The notes beneath the pieces were generated by a model. That model was not told the DNA's origin, made no database searches, and saw nothing but the letters and a program-made list of their open reading frames with translations. A program made the position numbers and the translations under genes. A stretch of DNA of 61,003 nucleotides from Candidatus Didemnitutus sp. (GTDB taxonomy: Bacteria; Verrucomicrobiota; Verrucomicrobiia; Opitutales; Opitutaceae), in the NCBI GenBank assembly GCA_023701285.1, contig JAMPXH010000009.1, positions 1 to 61,003 of the forward strand. The letters run 5' to 3'. Below are positions 1-8,529 of this stretch, piece by piece. Position 1 is the stretch's first letter. Every line of letters starts with the position of its first letter.

Positions 1-22
1 CGTTCGGAGAACTCGCCCTACC
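1..22 (-). repeat. REP-like element, copy a (cut by the window edge)
   Basis: These 22 bases are identical to 5855-5876 inside yceH. On the minus strand the element starts GGTAGGGCGAGTTCTCCGAA. It sits 3 bases beyond the hutH stop codon. It belongs to the dispersed GTAGG-headed stem-loop family described under the findings. Its other end is outside the window. Confidence 0.6.
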
Positions 23-25
23 TTG

Positions 26-1564
26 CTAGCAGAGTTGGCCGGCGGTTTTTTCGGCGGCGGCAATGAGTTTTTCGCTACGCACGAGGGCGAGCGCGGTGGC
101 GACGTCGTTGTGGAAGAGTCGGTCGGCTTGGGCGAAGGGAATCACTTTTCTCACCTCGGCGAAGGCGGCCTCGACGCCGCGACCGGCTTTCAACGGACGG
201 AGGAATTCGAGGCCTTGCGCGGCGCACATGAACTCGATGGCGAGCACGGTCTCGGTGTTTTTGACGACTTCGAGCAGCTTCGTGGCGCTGATGGAACCCA
301 TCGAGACGTGGTCCTCCTGACCGAGCGAGGACGGGATAGAATCGACCGAAGCGGGGTGGGCGAAGACCTTGTTCTCCGACACGAGCGCGGCGGCGGTGTA
401 TTGCGGGATCATGAAGCCGGAGTTGAGGCCGGTGTCCTTCATGAGCAGCTTGGGGACCTTGACGTCGCCGATGGTGTCGCCGTGGAGCAGCATGTAGATC
501 CGGCGCTCGGAGATGGAGGCGAGCTCGGCGGTGGCGATGGCGAGGTAGTCGAGGACGAAGGCCAGCGGCTCGCCGTGGAAATTACCGCCGCTGATGACGT
601 CGCCGTTCTCGCACACGAGGGGATTGTCGGTGGCGGAATTGATCTCGGTCTCGACGACATCGCGGGCGTGGGCGATGGCGAGGCGGACGGCGCCGTGGAC
701 CTGCGGCACGCAGCGGAGCGAGTAGGGGTCCTGGACCTTGGCGCAGTGGGCGTGCGAGGGGAGGATCTCAGAGTCGCGCAGCAGCGCGCGGACGTTGGCG
801 GCGGCGTCGCGCTGGCCGGCGTGCGGCCGGGCGGCATGGATGCGGGCGTCGAAGGGCGTGGCGCTGCCGCGCGCCGCCTCAAGCGTGGTGGCGGCGGCGA
901 GGTCGGCGGTCTTGGCGAGATGCTCGATGCGCAGCAAACAGTGCACGGCGTAGGCCGACATGAACTGCGTGCCGTTGATGAGGCCGAGGCCTTCCTTCGA
1001 TTGCAGCTTGAGCACGGGCAGCCCGAGTTGCCGGAGCACGGTGCGCGCCGGGCGGCGGCGTCCGCGATGGATCATCTCGCCGAGACCGAGCAACGGGAGC
1101 ACGAGGTGGGCGAGCGGCGCGAGATCGCCGGAGGCGCCGAGCGAGCCCTTCGTGTAGACGATCGGCAGCGCGTCTTCGTTGTAGAAGCGGATCAGGTGGT
1201 CGACGACGACGGGCCGGACGCCCGACATGCCGACGGCGAGGCCGTTGATCTTGAGGAGCAGCATCAGCCGCACGATGGCGGCGGGCACCTCGTCGCCGAC
1301 GCCGACGGCGTGGCTGAGGATCAGGTTTTCCTGCAACTGCTCGATGTCGGAGGCCGGCACGCGCTGGTGGGCGAGGATGCCGAATCCGGTGTTGATGCCG
1401 TAGTGGGGCGTGGGGTCGTCGTGGAGGCGATCCACGATGGCGCGGGAGGCCTTGATGCGGCGGCGCGCGTCGCCGCTGAGGCGCAGGGGCGCGCCGGCCG
1501 CGAGGGCGGTGCGCAGGTGCGCGAGGGTGAGGTTCTGGCCGCTGAGCGTGAGGGGGCCGGGCAT
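26..1564 (-). CDS. hutH: Histidine ammonia-lyase
   Basis: Deaminates L-histidine to trans-urocanate, the first step of histidine breakdown, in the cytosol. The Ala-Ser-Gly triad that cyclises to the MIO electrophile is seen at residues 144-146 (GSLGASGDLAPL), and the catalytic tyrosine lies in HYGINTGFG near residue 55. With the ATG at 1564 the protein has 512 residues, the usual HutH length. A TTG 21 bases upstream would only add MLAFPHP and is less likely. No hutU, hutI or hutG is next to it, so the rest of the pathway must be elsewhere or the enzyme feeds another route. Phenylalanine/tyrosine ammonia-lyases share the MIO fold, but the overall sequence reads as HutH. Confidence 0.93.
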   Translation of the reverse strand: MPGPLTLSGQNLTLAHLRTALAAGAPLRLSGDARRRIKASRAIVDRLHDDPTPHYGINTGFGILAHQRVPASDIEQLQENLILSHAVGVGDEVPAAIVRLMLLLKINGLAVGMSGVRPVVVDHLIRFYNEDALPIVYTKGSLGASGDLAPLAHLVLPLLGLGEMIHRGRRRPARTVLRQLGLPVLKLQSKEGLGLINGTQFMSAYAVHCLLRIEHLAKTADLAAATTLEAARGSATPFDARIHAARPHAGQRDAAANVRALLRDSEILPSHAHCAKVQDPYSLRCVPQVHGAVRLAIAHARDVVETEINSATDNPLVCENGDVISGGNFHGEPLAFVLDYLAIATAELASISERRIYMLLHGDTIGDVKVPKLLMKDTGLNSGFMIPQYTAAALVSENKVFAHPASVDSIPSSLGQEDHVSMGSISATKLLEVVKNTETVLAIEFMCAAQGLEFLRPLKAGRGVEAAFAEVRKVIPFAQADRLFHNDVATALALVRSEKLIAAAEKTAGQLC

Positions 1565-1689
1565 AGGATGGGGGAACGCCAACAAATCACCGGCGGCTCG
1601 GTTTGAAAACCGAAAAGCCCTCGTCCGTTTGGGCTAAAGCACAGCGCGGGCTGGTGGTGGCCGGAGCGGGGCCGTCCGCTGCGGACATG

Positions 1690-1714
1690 AAAAAGGCCCG
1701 CCAGGCGGCGGGCC
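1690..1714 (-). terminator. Rho-independent terminator of hpf
   Basis: The arms GGCCCGCC (1695-1702) and GGCGGGCC (1707-1714) pair around a 4-base loop. On the minus strand they are followed by a run of five T. The structure lies 35 bases past the hpf stop and ends the hpf transcript before hutH. Confidence 0.75.
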
Positions 1715-1748
1715 GGATGGAACAAGCGGTGCCGCGCGGGCGGCGCGC

Positions 1749-2126
1749 TCAGATGGCCTTGGGGAAGCTCACATCCTGCCACTCCACCGCGTGCGGGTGG
1801 TTGCGCTTGTCCTTGGCGACGCCGTGGCGCTTGCGGATCGACTGGTCGAGCTTGTCGACGAGGAGGTCGATCGATTTGTGGCAATCCTCGGAGCTGACGG
1901 CGGCGTTGATGTCGGGGCCGCGCAGCTGGACGTGGGCCTTGGCGTTGAACTTGTGCTGGCGGTCGTGCTTCGAATCGCATTCGAGCTCCACCTTGATGCG
2001 GACGATGCGCTCCTCGTGGCGAAACAATCGCTCCATCTTCTCGCGCACGTAGAATTTCAGGGAAGGCGTAAGCTCGAGATGAATGCCGGAGACGATGATT
2101 TCGTGGGATGCGTTCGGATTATTCAT
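1749..2126 (-). CDS. hpf: Ribosome hibernation-promoting factor (HPF/RaiA family)
   Basis: Binds the 30S decoding region and silences ribosomes in stationary phase or stress. The 125-residue product starts MNNPNASHEIIVSGIHLELT and shows the single-domain beta-alpha-beta pattern of the family (VSGIHLELTPSLKFYVREKM, then IKVELECDSKHDRQHKFNAK). It ends just after the S30AE/HPF core, so it is a short or intermediate form without the dimerising C-terminal domain of long HPF. The ATG at 2126 has an AAAGGA sequence about 6 bases upstream. Longer in-frame extensions run into Arg/Pro-rich translation typical of noncoding GC-rich DNA and were rejected. It is divergent from the pseudouridine synthase gene. 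Confidence 0.9.
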   Translation of the reverse strand: MNNPNASHEIIVSGIHLELTPSLKFYVREKMERLFRHEERIVRIKVELECDSKHDRQHKFNAKAHVQLRGPDINAAVSSEDCHKSIDLLVDKLDQSIRKRHGVAKDKRNHPHAVEWQDVSFPKAI

Positions 2127-2314
2127 GTTTGGTCCTTTGGGTTGGGAGGAAAGCGCGTGAAAATCTCCCGGAGCCTGATTGGGTTTGTCGCTGACGCCGC
2201 CCCTGAGGGCCGGCCACTCTTTCCTTGTAGGAAAGTCCTTCATTCGACAGCAGCAGGGATAGCCGGGAGGTCGCGTTTGGCAAACGAACTTCGTGTCCTG
2301 TTCCGGAAATAATT

Positions 2315-3325
2315 TTGAACGCCTCCGCCGTGAACGCCCCCGCTCCCGAGGATCTGCCGCCCGCCGAGGCTCCGTTGGTGGACGCGAAGGACTTGCGCGG
2401 CTGGGTCTGCCACGAGGATGCGCGCCTGCTGGCGATCGACAAGCCCGGCTGGCTGGTGGTGCACCCTTCGAAGAACGGACCTTGGTCGAGCTTGGCCGGG
2501 GCGGTGCGCGCCGGACTCGGGCTGGAAACGATCCGGCTGATCTACCGGCTCGACCGTGAAACTTCCGGGGTGATCGTGCTGGCGAAGGATGCGGACACGG
2601 GCCGTCGGCTGCAGAAAGCCGTCGCGCGCCGCGCACTCGGCAAAGCCTATGCGGTGCTGTTGGACGGCGAGTTGGAAGGACCGGTGACAGTCGACCAGCC
2701 GTTGGGGCCGGATACGGAGGCGAACGTCACGGTCAAGCAGCGCGTCGTCGCCGCCGGCACGCCCGGGGCGCAGGAGGCGCACACGGTTTTTCATCCGCTG
2801 ATCGTCCGGGAGGGTTGCACGCTCGCCGGCGTCGAGCTGACCACGGGCCGCAAACATCAGATCCGCGCGCACGCAGAGTGGCTCGGGCGGCGGGTGTTGG
2901 GCGACAAACTATATGGTCCGGACCCGACGCTGTATCGCGAATTCGCGGAACAGGGTTGGACCGCCCGGCACAGTGCGTTGTTGCCGTTGACGCGACAGGC
3001 TTTGCACTGCGCGGCCATCGACCTGAGGCCGGCGGGGATGGACCACGTGCTGCGCGCGCCGTGGCCGCGGGATTTGGCGCGCTTTGCCGAGCTGCGGATG
3101 CACTTGCCGGCAGCGGAGGCGCAGGCGGCGATCGATGCCTTTGTCGCGCGCGTGTTTGCGGCGAACGAACTGTCCCGGGCCAGCGGGGAAACCCCTGCGG
3201 TGCCGCCCGTCGAGAGTGCCCGGGCCCGTTATCGCCGGGAATCGGCCGAAGCACGCCGGGGCCGCGCGACAACCCGCGACGAAGCGGGCGCGCACGAAGG
3301 TGAGACGCCGGGCTCAGTGCAGTAG
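2315..3325 (+). CDS. RluA-family RNA pseudouridine synthase
   Basis: Isomerises specific uridines in rRNA or tRNA to pseudouridine. The family catalytic motif is seen as RLDRETSG at residues 78-85, with Asp80 the expected nucleophile. Other RluA blocks follow: VLAKD, KAYAVLL, LTTGRKHQIRAH and RVLGDKLYG. No S4 RNA-binding domain precedes the catalytic domain. The most plausible start is a TTG at 2315 with GGAAA upstream, since there is no early in-frame ATG. The Arg/Ala-rich C-terminal 50 residues lie beyond the normal domain and look disordered. The last 12 bases overlap the 3' end of the convergent peptidase gene. The exact RNA target cannot be named. Confidence 0.85.
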   Translation: MNASAVNAPAPEDLPPAEAPLVDAKDLRGWVCHEDARLLAIDKPGWLVVHPSKNGPWSSLAGAVRAGLGLETIRLIYRLDRETSGVIVLAKDADTGRRLQKAVARRALGKAYAVLLDGELEGPVTVDQPLGPDTEANVTVKQRVVAAGTPGAQEAHTVFHPLIVREGCTLAGVELTTGRKHQIRAHAEWLGRRVLGDKLYGPDPTLYREFAEQGWTARHSALLPLTRQALHCAAIDLRPAGMDHVLRAPWPRDLARFAELRMHLPAAEAQAAIDAFVARVFAANELSRASGETPAVPPVESARARYRRESAEARRGRATTRDEAGAHEGETPGSVQ

Positions 3326-4063
3326 AGCAGTCAGAGCAGCGTGCACGGCCGCAATCTGCGTCGCGATGCGCTCCGGAAGCGGACGCAGGCTGGCAGTCTC
3401 GAAGGTGTAGCTGAGCGTCGTGTGGTGGTGACGGAGATAGATCGCCTCCGGCCAGTTTTCGCGGAGCAGCGGGTCGCTGTGCGGGCGGATGATGCCCGGC
3501 GCATCGGCCGGGCGACCGTCGATGACAGCGCTGGTTTCGATCGGCCCAAGCGGCTGGACGGCGCGCAACACGGCGTCGGCGAGGGTTGGGCGGTTGTCGG
3601 GATTCAGTTCGTAGAGGTAGAAGCCCTGCGCTTCGTAATCCTCATGCAGGCAGAACGAGGCCGTGAAACGCGGCTGGCTCTGCAACCATGCGACGTGGGC
3701 GCGGATCTCGGCAGTTTGGGGCTGCTGGTAGTCGCGGTTCAGATCGATGCCTTGGAAATTCTCGCGCGTCCGCTGCGTGAAGCCGGAGGGATTGAGCAAC
3801 GGGCAGACATGCCAAGCGGCCCGGGAATCGAAGACGCCTTGCTCGACGAGGTCGAATAAGGCCCAGGGCGGGGCGGGTTCGTCGCCGTGGATGCCGGCGG
3901 AGAGATAAACCGCTGGCGCGTCCGGCGCGGAGGGCTTCGTATAGGCGCGGAGCGCGTGCCCCGCGATCTCGCCGAATTGCTCGCCGGCGAAGCCGGCCTG
4001 CCGGGCCGCGCGGTCTAAGCGAGGGAGGAAGTCGGCGGGATCGAGCGGCAGCGGGCTGGGCAC
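3314..4063 (-). CDS. M14-family zinc carboxypeptidase-like protein
   Basis: A putative zinc carboxypeptidase or related amidohydrolase of about 249 residues. The zinc ligands are seen in order: His and Glu in SAGIHGDEP and a later His in [15 protein letters not shown]. The substrate-binding block GIDLNRDYQ (Asn-Arg) and the general-base Glu in YTFETAS also match the M14 succinylglutamate desuccinylase/carboxypeptidase group. No signal peptide is evident, so the enzyme is probably cytosolic. The GTG at 4063 is the chosen start; a TTG at 4078 is an alternative. The gene is divergent from gltX, about 108 bases away, and convergent with the pseudouridine synthase, overlapping it by 12 bases. The substrate is unknown. 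Confidence 0.72.
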   Translation of the reverse strand: MPSPLPLDPADFLPRLDRAARQAGFAGEQFGEIAGHALRAYTKPSAPDAPAVYLSAGIHGDEPAPPWALFDLVEQGVFDSRAAWHVCPLLNPSGFTQRTRENFQGIDLNRDYQQPQTAEIRAHVAWLQSQPRFTASFCLHEDYEAQGFYLYELNPDNRPTLADAVLRAVQPLGPIETSAVIDGRPADAPGIIRPHSDPLLRENWPEAIYLRHHHTTLSYTFETASLRPLPERIATQIAAVHAALTALLH

Positions 4064-4171
4064 GCCGGAGTGGAGCAAAACGCCGGCCCGGCGCCACGCC
4101 GAAACGTCCGCCGCGAAGGATGCTTGGAAATTTGTGTTCCCTCCTGTTCCCTCGTGGTTCTCCCTTCTCCC

Positions 4172-5563
4172 ATGTCCCAGGTTCGCGTTCGCTTCGCTCC
4201 CAGTCCCACCGGCTTCTTCCATATCGGCAGCGCCCGCACGGCGTTGTTCAACTGGCTCTACGCCCGCCACACCGGCGGCACCTTCATCCTCCGCATCGAG
4301 GACACGGACCACGCGCGCAACAGCGAGGAGTTCCTCCGGCTGATCTACGACAGCATGACGTGGCTCGGCATGGATTGGGACGAGGGCCCGAACGCCAACG
4401 GCGTCGGCGAACGCGGCGACTACGGCCCGTATCGGCAGAGCCAGCGCGCCTCCGTCTACAAGGAATACCTCCAGAAACTGCTCGATGCCGGGCGCGCCTA
4501 CGAAAAGGACGGCGCGATCTGGTTCAAGATGCTCGGCGAGCGTTACACGGTGTTCGACGAGCACCGCAAGAAGGAGGTCGAGAAGGTCAAGAGCGCCCCG
4601 GTGGTGATCGACGACCAGATCCGCGGCCGCGTCGAGCGCATGGAAGACGAGGATTTCGTCATCGTCCGCTCCGACGGCAACCCGGTGTTCCACTTCGTCA
4701 ACGTCGTCGACGACATCACGATGAAGGTGACGCACATCATTCGCGGCGAGGACCACCTTTCCAACACGAGCAAGCACGTGCGGCTCTATGAGGGCTTCGG
4801 CGTTACGCCGCCGGTCTTCGCGCACATTCCGCTCATCCTGAAATCGCCCGAGATGGGCCAGGGCAAGATGTCGAAGCGCGACAAGGGCGCGCTCGTCGAG
4901 GAATACCAGCAGCGCTTCTTCCTGCCCGACGCGTTGGTGAACTACATCTCGCTCCTCGGCTGGAATCCCGGCGACGACCGCGAGAAGATGCCGGTGTCCG
5001 AGATCGTGCGGCTCTTCGACCTCCCGGCGGTGAACAAGAGCGGCGCGAAGTTCGACCCCAAGAAGCTGGCGAACCTCAACATGCAGTATCTGCTCGAGTT
5101 GCCGGCGGAGAAATTCCTCGCCCGGGCGAAGGACTATTTTGCGAAGCAGCCGAACGGCCCCGCTGTCCTGGCGAACGAGGCCTACTTCCGCGAGATCGTG
5201 CTGCTCGCGCAGCCGAAGATCAAATCGATCGACGAGCTCGCCGCCTACACGGTGTATTTCTTCAGCGACGATTTCCCGATCGACGCGAAGGTGAAGGAGA
5301 AGCTCCTGGCGAAGGGCGACCCGAAGGCGCGACTGGCCGAGCTGATCGCGGCGCTGCCTGCGATGGATTTCTCGACCGACGCCGCCATCGAGACGGCGCT
5401 CAAGGCGCTGGCTGAGAGCAAGCAGCTCGGTTTCGGCGACTATCAGGGCATCGCGCGCCTCGCCGTGACCGGCACGAACGCCGGCCCGAGCATCACGAGC
5501 ATCTTCCGCGTGCTGGGCAAGGAGCGCGTGCTGGCCCGGCTGCAGAAGTTCGCGGCGGCGTAA
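4172..5563 (+). CDS. gltX: Glutamyl-tRNA synthetase
   Basis: Charges tRNA-Glu with glutamate. A 463-residue class I synthetase starting [20 protein letters not shown], with the HIGH-like signature near residues 15-20 and the second ATP signature GKMSKRDKG near 231-239. The ATG at 4172 gives the canonical N-terminus; in-frame codons upstream would add a Pro/Arg-rich stretch with no similarity. glnS is also present in the window, so tRNA-Gln is probably charged directly. This GluRS may then be discriminating, but that cannot be read from sequence alone. Confidence 0.96.
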   Translation: MSQVRVRFAPSPTGFFHIGSARTALFNWLYARHTGGTFILRIEDTDHARNSEEFLRLIYDSMTWLGMDWDEGPNANGVGERGDYGPYRQSQRASVYKEYLQKLLDAGRAYEKDGAIWFKMLGERYTVFDEHRKKEVEKVKSAPVVIDDQIRGRVERMEDEDFVIVRSDGNPVFHFVNVVDDITMKVTHIIRGEDHLSNTSKHVRLYEGFGVTPPVFAHIPLILKSPEMGQGKMSKRDKGALVEEYQQRFFLPDALVNYISLLGWNPGDDREKMPVSEIVRLFDLPAVNKSGAKFDPKKLANLNMQYLLELPAEKFLARAKDYFAKQPNGPAVLANEAYFREIVLLAQPKIKSIDELAAYTVYFFSDDFPIDAKVKEKLLAKGDPKARLAELIAALPAMDFSTDAAIETALKALAESKQLGFGDYQGIARLAVTGTNAGPSITSIFRVLGKERVLARLQKFAAA

Positions 5564-5690
5564 TCGGCCGATTGCACATCAGCGCAGCACATGTCGCGCA
5601 CGAAGTGCGATTCCTCGGGCGGAGACGAGTCCGGCGGGGTGCGTCGAAGGGACTGCATCGTGTGCAGCGGCGCCGGCTGAGCTCGGCCGG

Positions 5691-6410
5691 TTACTCGAAT
5701 TTCTTCCGGAACTCGTCGAACTCGCGCCGCAGGTCGGCGAGCTGGCGCTTCAACTCGGCGTTGTCGGCTTCGAGTTGGGCGAGACGGACGGGAGCGGAGG
5801 GTAGCGCGAGGTCTCCGAACGAGCCGGAAGGAGCGGTGGCGGGCGCAGGCGGCTCGTTCGGAGAACTCGCCCTACCACCTGATGCCGCGACGGGCGGTTC
5901 GCCCGAGAGCAGGTGCGCGTAACGCGGCTCCTTGGTGCCGGGCTGGCGCGGCAGGAGCGTGACGAGGGCGGGCTGGTCGGGGTTCTCGCGGTGCGTGAGG
6001 CGGCCAAGGACGGCTTGCGCGTCGGCGAGATCGGCGAATTCGTGCATCCGGCCGCTGCGGCCGCGGAGTTCGCCGACGGTCTGTGGGCCGCGCAGGAGCA
6101 GCAGGCAGAGGAGCGACACCTCGGGACGCGAAAGTTCGAGGACTTCGCGGGCCTTGTGGGCGAATTTCAGGACGCGGCTGTCGCCGCCGGTGATGACGAC
6201 GGCGAGGCGCTTGTCGCGGAGCTGGTCGAGCGCGCGCGTGACCTCGGCTTCGCCGAGCGTCATGACGGGCTCGCGGTTATTGATCTGGTTGCAGGCGTTG
6301 ACCAGCGCGTTGAGCGACAGCGGATAGTAGTCCGGCGTCGTCAGGTCCTTCTCGATCAGCGCGCCGAGCACGCGGGCTTCGATGGCGTCGAGTTGGGGGA
6401 GGGGATTCAT
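5691..6410 (-). CDS. yceH: YceH-family (DUF480) winged-helix protein with a repeat-derived insert
   Basis: The protein begins MNPLPQLDAIEARVLGALIE and carries two tandem winged-helix-like segments (SLNALVNACNQINNREPVM and SLLCLLLLRGPQTVGELRG) typical of the YceH/DUF480 family, whose role is not established. It ends in a short coiled coil (LEADNAELKRQLADLRREFD). Between the core and the coil lies a linker containing GGRASSPNEPPAPATA and SGSFGDLALPSAP. Those residues are encoded by an inverted pair of a 26-base dispersed repeat, so the linker appears to come from repeat insertion that kept the frame. The ATG at 6410 is preferred over an upstream GTG at 6440. Confidence 0.85.
   Translation of the reverse strand: MNPLPQLDAIEARVLGALIEKDLTTPDYYPLSLNALVNACNQINNREPVMTLGEAEVTRALDQLRDKRLAVVITGGDSRVLKFAHKAREVLELSRPEVSLLCLLLLRGPQTVGELRGRSGRMHEFADLADAQAVLGRLTHRENPDQPALVTLLPRQPGTKEPRYAHLLSGEPPVAASGGRASSPNEPPAPATAPSGSFGDLALPSAPVRLAQLEADNAELKRQLADLRREFDEFRKKFE
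5800..5876. repeat. Inverted pair of REP-like elements inside yceH (copies b1 and b2)
   Basis: Bases 5800-5825 and the reverse complement of 5851-5876 agree at 24 of 26 positions and are separated by 25 bases. The right copy shares 22 of 22 bases with copy a at the window's left edge. The pair could form a 26-bp hairpin and encodes the proline/serine linker of YceH. Confidence 0.8.
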
Positions 6411-6600
6411 CGGAGTCGGAGGGAAACCACTGTTGGACACGACTGAACACTAACGAAAGGCGGGGAAACGCGGAGGGCGCGGAGTTCTTTCGATCTCGTC
6501 ACAGAGGGCACAGAGGCAAACCGGAGAGCGGGGAGGCTGGGTTGGAAACTCCGTGCGCTCGGTTCGGTTACTCGGTGGGCTCTGTGACCTGATCGATCGC

Positions 6601-6630
6601 GGGCGGTCGCCTGCGAGCAGGCGCCTACCC
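6601..6630 (-). repeat. REP-like stem-loop, copy c
   Basis: The arms CGCCTG (6608-6613) and CAGGCG (6618-6623) enclose a CGAG loop. On the minus strand the element is headed GGGTAGGCG. It occupies the gap between glnS and yceH. The remainder of that gap (6411-6600) has short inverted TCACAGAG/CTCTGTGA words but no gene or clear terminator. Confidence 0.5.
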
Positions 6631-6638
6631 GAGGCAAA

Positions 6639-8429
6639 TCACTTTGCCCAGGTGTCCTTGAGGGTGATCGTGCGGTTGAAGACCGGCTTGCCCGGCTGCG
6701 ACTCCTTCGGGTCGAGCGCGAAGTAGCCGAGGCGTTCGAATTGGAAGCGGTCGGCCAGCGTCGCGCCGGCGAGGGAGGGCTCAAGTTTGGCGGTGACGAC
6801 CTCGAGCGACTTCGGATTCACGACCTTGAGGAAATCCTCCTCGGCGGCGGGCTCGGGGACGGTGAAGAGGCGGTCGTAGAGACGCACCTCGGCCTCGACG
6901 CACTTCGTCGCGCTGACCCAGTGGATCGTTCCCTTCACCTTCTTGTCGGCATTGGGCTCGCCCTTGCGGGTGGTGAGGTCGGCGGTGCAGCGGAGCTCAG
7001 AGATCGCTCCGGAGGCGTCCTTCACGATTTCGTCGAGCTTGATGATGCAGGCGTATTTCAGACGGACCTCGCCGCCCGGCTTCAGGCGGAAATACTTCGG
7101 CGGCGGGACCTCGGCGAAGTCGTCGGACTCGATGAAGACCTCGCGGGTGAGGGCGATCCGGCGCGTGGTGGGCTGCTCGTCCTGCGGATTGTTCACCGCC
7201 TCGCAGGCGACCTCCTCGCCGGCCGGGATGTTGGTGAGGACGATCTTGACCGGCTTGAGGACGGCGAGGCGGCGCTGCGCGGCGCCGTTGAGGTAATTGC
7301 GGACGACGTTCTCGAAGACGGCGGCCTCGGTCAGGGAGTCGAACTTGGTGACGCCAACACTGGTGACGAACTCACGGAGCGCCGGCGCGGGGATGCCGCG
7401 GCGGCGGAGACCGGAGATCGTGGGCATGCGCGGATCGTCCCAAGCGGTGACGATCTTCTCCTCGACGAGCTTCAGAAGCTTGCGCTTGGAAACGAGGGTG
7501 TAGGCGAGATTGAGCTTCGCGAACTCGTATTGGTGCGGGAGCGGACGCGGGAGATCGAGCGCCTCGAGGATCCAGTCATAGAGCGCGCGGTGCACATCGA
7601 ATTCGAGCGTGCAGATCGAGTGCGTGATGCCTTCGAGATAATCGGAGAGGCAGTGGGCGTAATCGTAGAGCGGGTAGATGCACCAACCGCTGCCGGCGTG
7701 GTGATGGTCGACGTGGCGGATGCGGTAGAGGAGCGGGTCGCGCAGCCAGACGTTGGGCGAGGCCATGTCGATCTTGGCGCGAAGGGTGCGGGCGCCGTCA
7801 GGGAACTCGCCGGCGCGCATGCGCTGGAAGAGATCGAGGTTCTCGGCGATGGAGCGGTTGCGGTAGGGGGACTCCTTGCCCGGCTTGTCGGGCGCGCCGC
7901 GATACTCGTCGGTCTCCTTGGGCGTGAGGTCGCACACGTAAGCCTTGCCGCGCTTGATCAGCTCGACGGCGTAGAGGTAGAGCGGCTCGAAATAGTCGGA
8001 AGCGAAGAACGCCTCGGCGTCGGGCGACTTGGCGTCGGCGACGGGCGGCAGGTAAAAGTCGGGCTTGCCGTTGAAGGGCGTGGCGGCGGGGTGCGTGCCC
8101 TTGGCCTTGAAGCCGAGGCAGTGGTCGGCCCAGCCGTCGATCAGCCACTTCACGTCGGTGGTGATGGAGTCGACGTATTCGACGTCCTCCTTGACGGGGT
8201 TGGTGTCGTCGAAGCGGAGGTTGCACCGGCCGTTATTCTCGCGGGCGATGCCGAAGTTCAGGCAAATGGACTTTGCGTGGCCGATGTGGAGGTAGCCGTT
8301 GGGCTCGGGCGGGAAGCGCGTCACGATCTTCGCGTAACGCTGCTCGGCGACGTGTTGCGCGACGATGTCGCGGATGAAGTCGCTGGGAGCGGGCGCGGAC
8401 GGGGAGGGTGACGTGTTCTCGGCTGACAT
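6639..8429 (-). CDS. glnS: Glutaminyl-tRNA synthetase
   Basis: Charges tRNA-Gln directly with glutamine. A 596-residue class I synthetase with RFPPEPNGYLHIGHAKS (HIGH at 48-51) and the second signature seen as LVSKRKLLKLV near 313-318. The GlnRS-specific blocks FDDTNP and FDVHRALYDWILEALDL are also present, followed by the two-barrel anticodon-binding domain. The ATG at 8429 starts MSAENTSPSPSAPAP, a disordered leader before the conserved core. Longer in-frame starts translate into Arg/Ala-rich sequence. Its presence suggests that the GatCAB amidotransferase route is not needed for Gln-tRNA. Confidence 0.95.
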   Translation of the reverse strand: MSAENTSPSPSAPAPSDFIRDIVAQHVAEQRYAKIVTRFPPEPNGYLHIGHAKSICLNFGIARENNGRCNLRFDDTNPVKEDVEYVDSITTDVKWLIDGWADHCLGFKAKGTHPAATPFNGKPDFYLPPVADAKSPDAEAFFASDYFEPLYLYAVELIKRGKAYVCDLTPKETDEYRGAPDKPGKESPYRNRSIAENLDLFQRMRAGEFPDGARTLRAKIDMASPNVWLRDPLLYRIRHVDHHHAGSGWCIYPLYDYAHCLSDYLEGITHSICTLEFDVHRALYDWILEALDLPRPLPHQYEFAKLNLAYTLVSKRKLLKLVEEKIVTAWDDPRMPTISGLRRRGIPAPALREFVTSVGVTKFDSLTEAAVFENVVRNYLNGAAQRRLAVLKPVKIVLTNIPAGEEVACEAVNNPQDEQPTTRRIALTREVFIESDDFAEVPPPKYFRLKPGGEVRLKYACIIKLDEIVKDASGAISELRCTADLTTRKGEPNADKKVKGTIHWVSATKCVEAEVRLYDRLFTVPEPAAEEDFLKVVNPKSLEVVTAKLEPSLAGATLADRFQFERLGYFALDPKESQPGKPVFNRTITLKDTWAK

Positions 8430-8529
8430 AGAGGGAGCACGTTGCGCGGGGCGGCGCGGCAAGGCAATGGCGCAGTTGAGCTGACACTCGGCCGGCGGCG
8501 CGGCGCGAGGTGGCGGTGCGCGCGCGGCG

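Noticed and set aside
6411-6600. Small mobile element between yceH and glnS
   Set aside because: TCACAGAG and CTCTGTGA are inverted words about 85 bases apart, but 8 bp without other symmetry or target duplication is too little.
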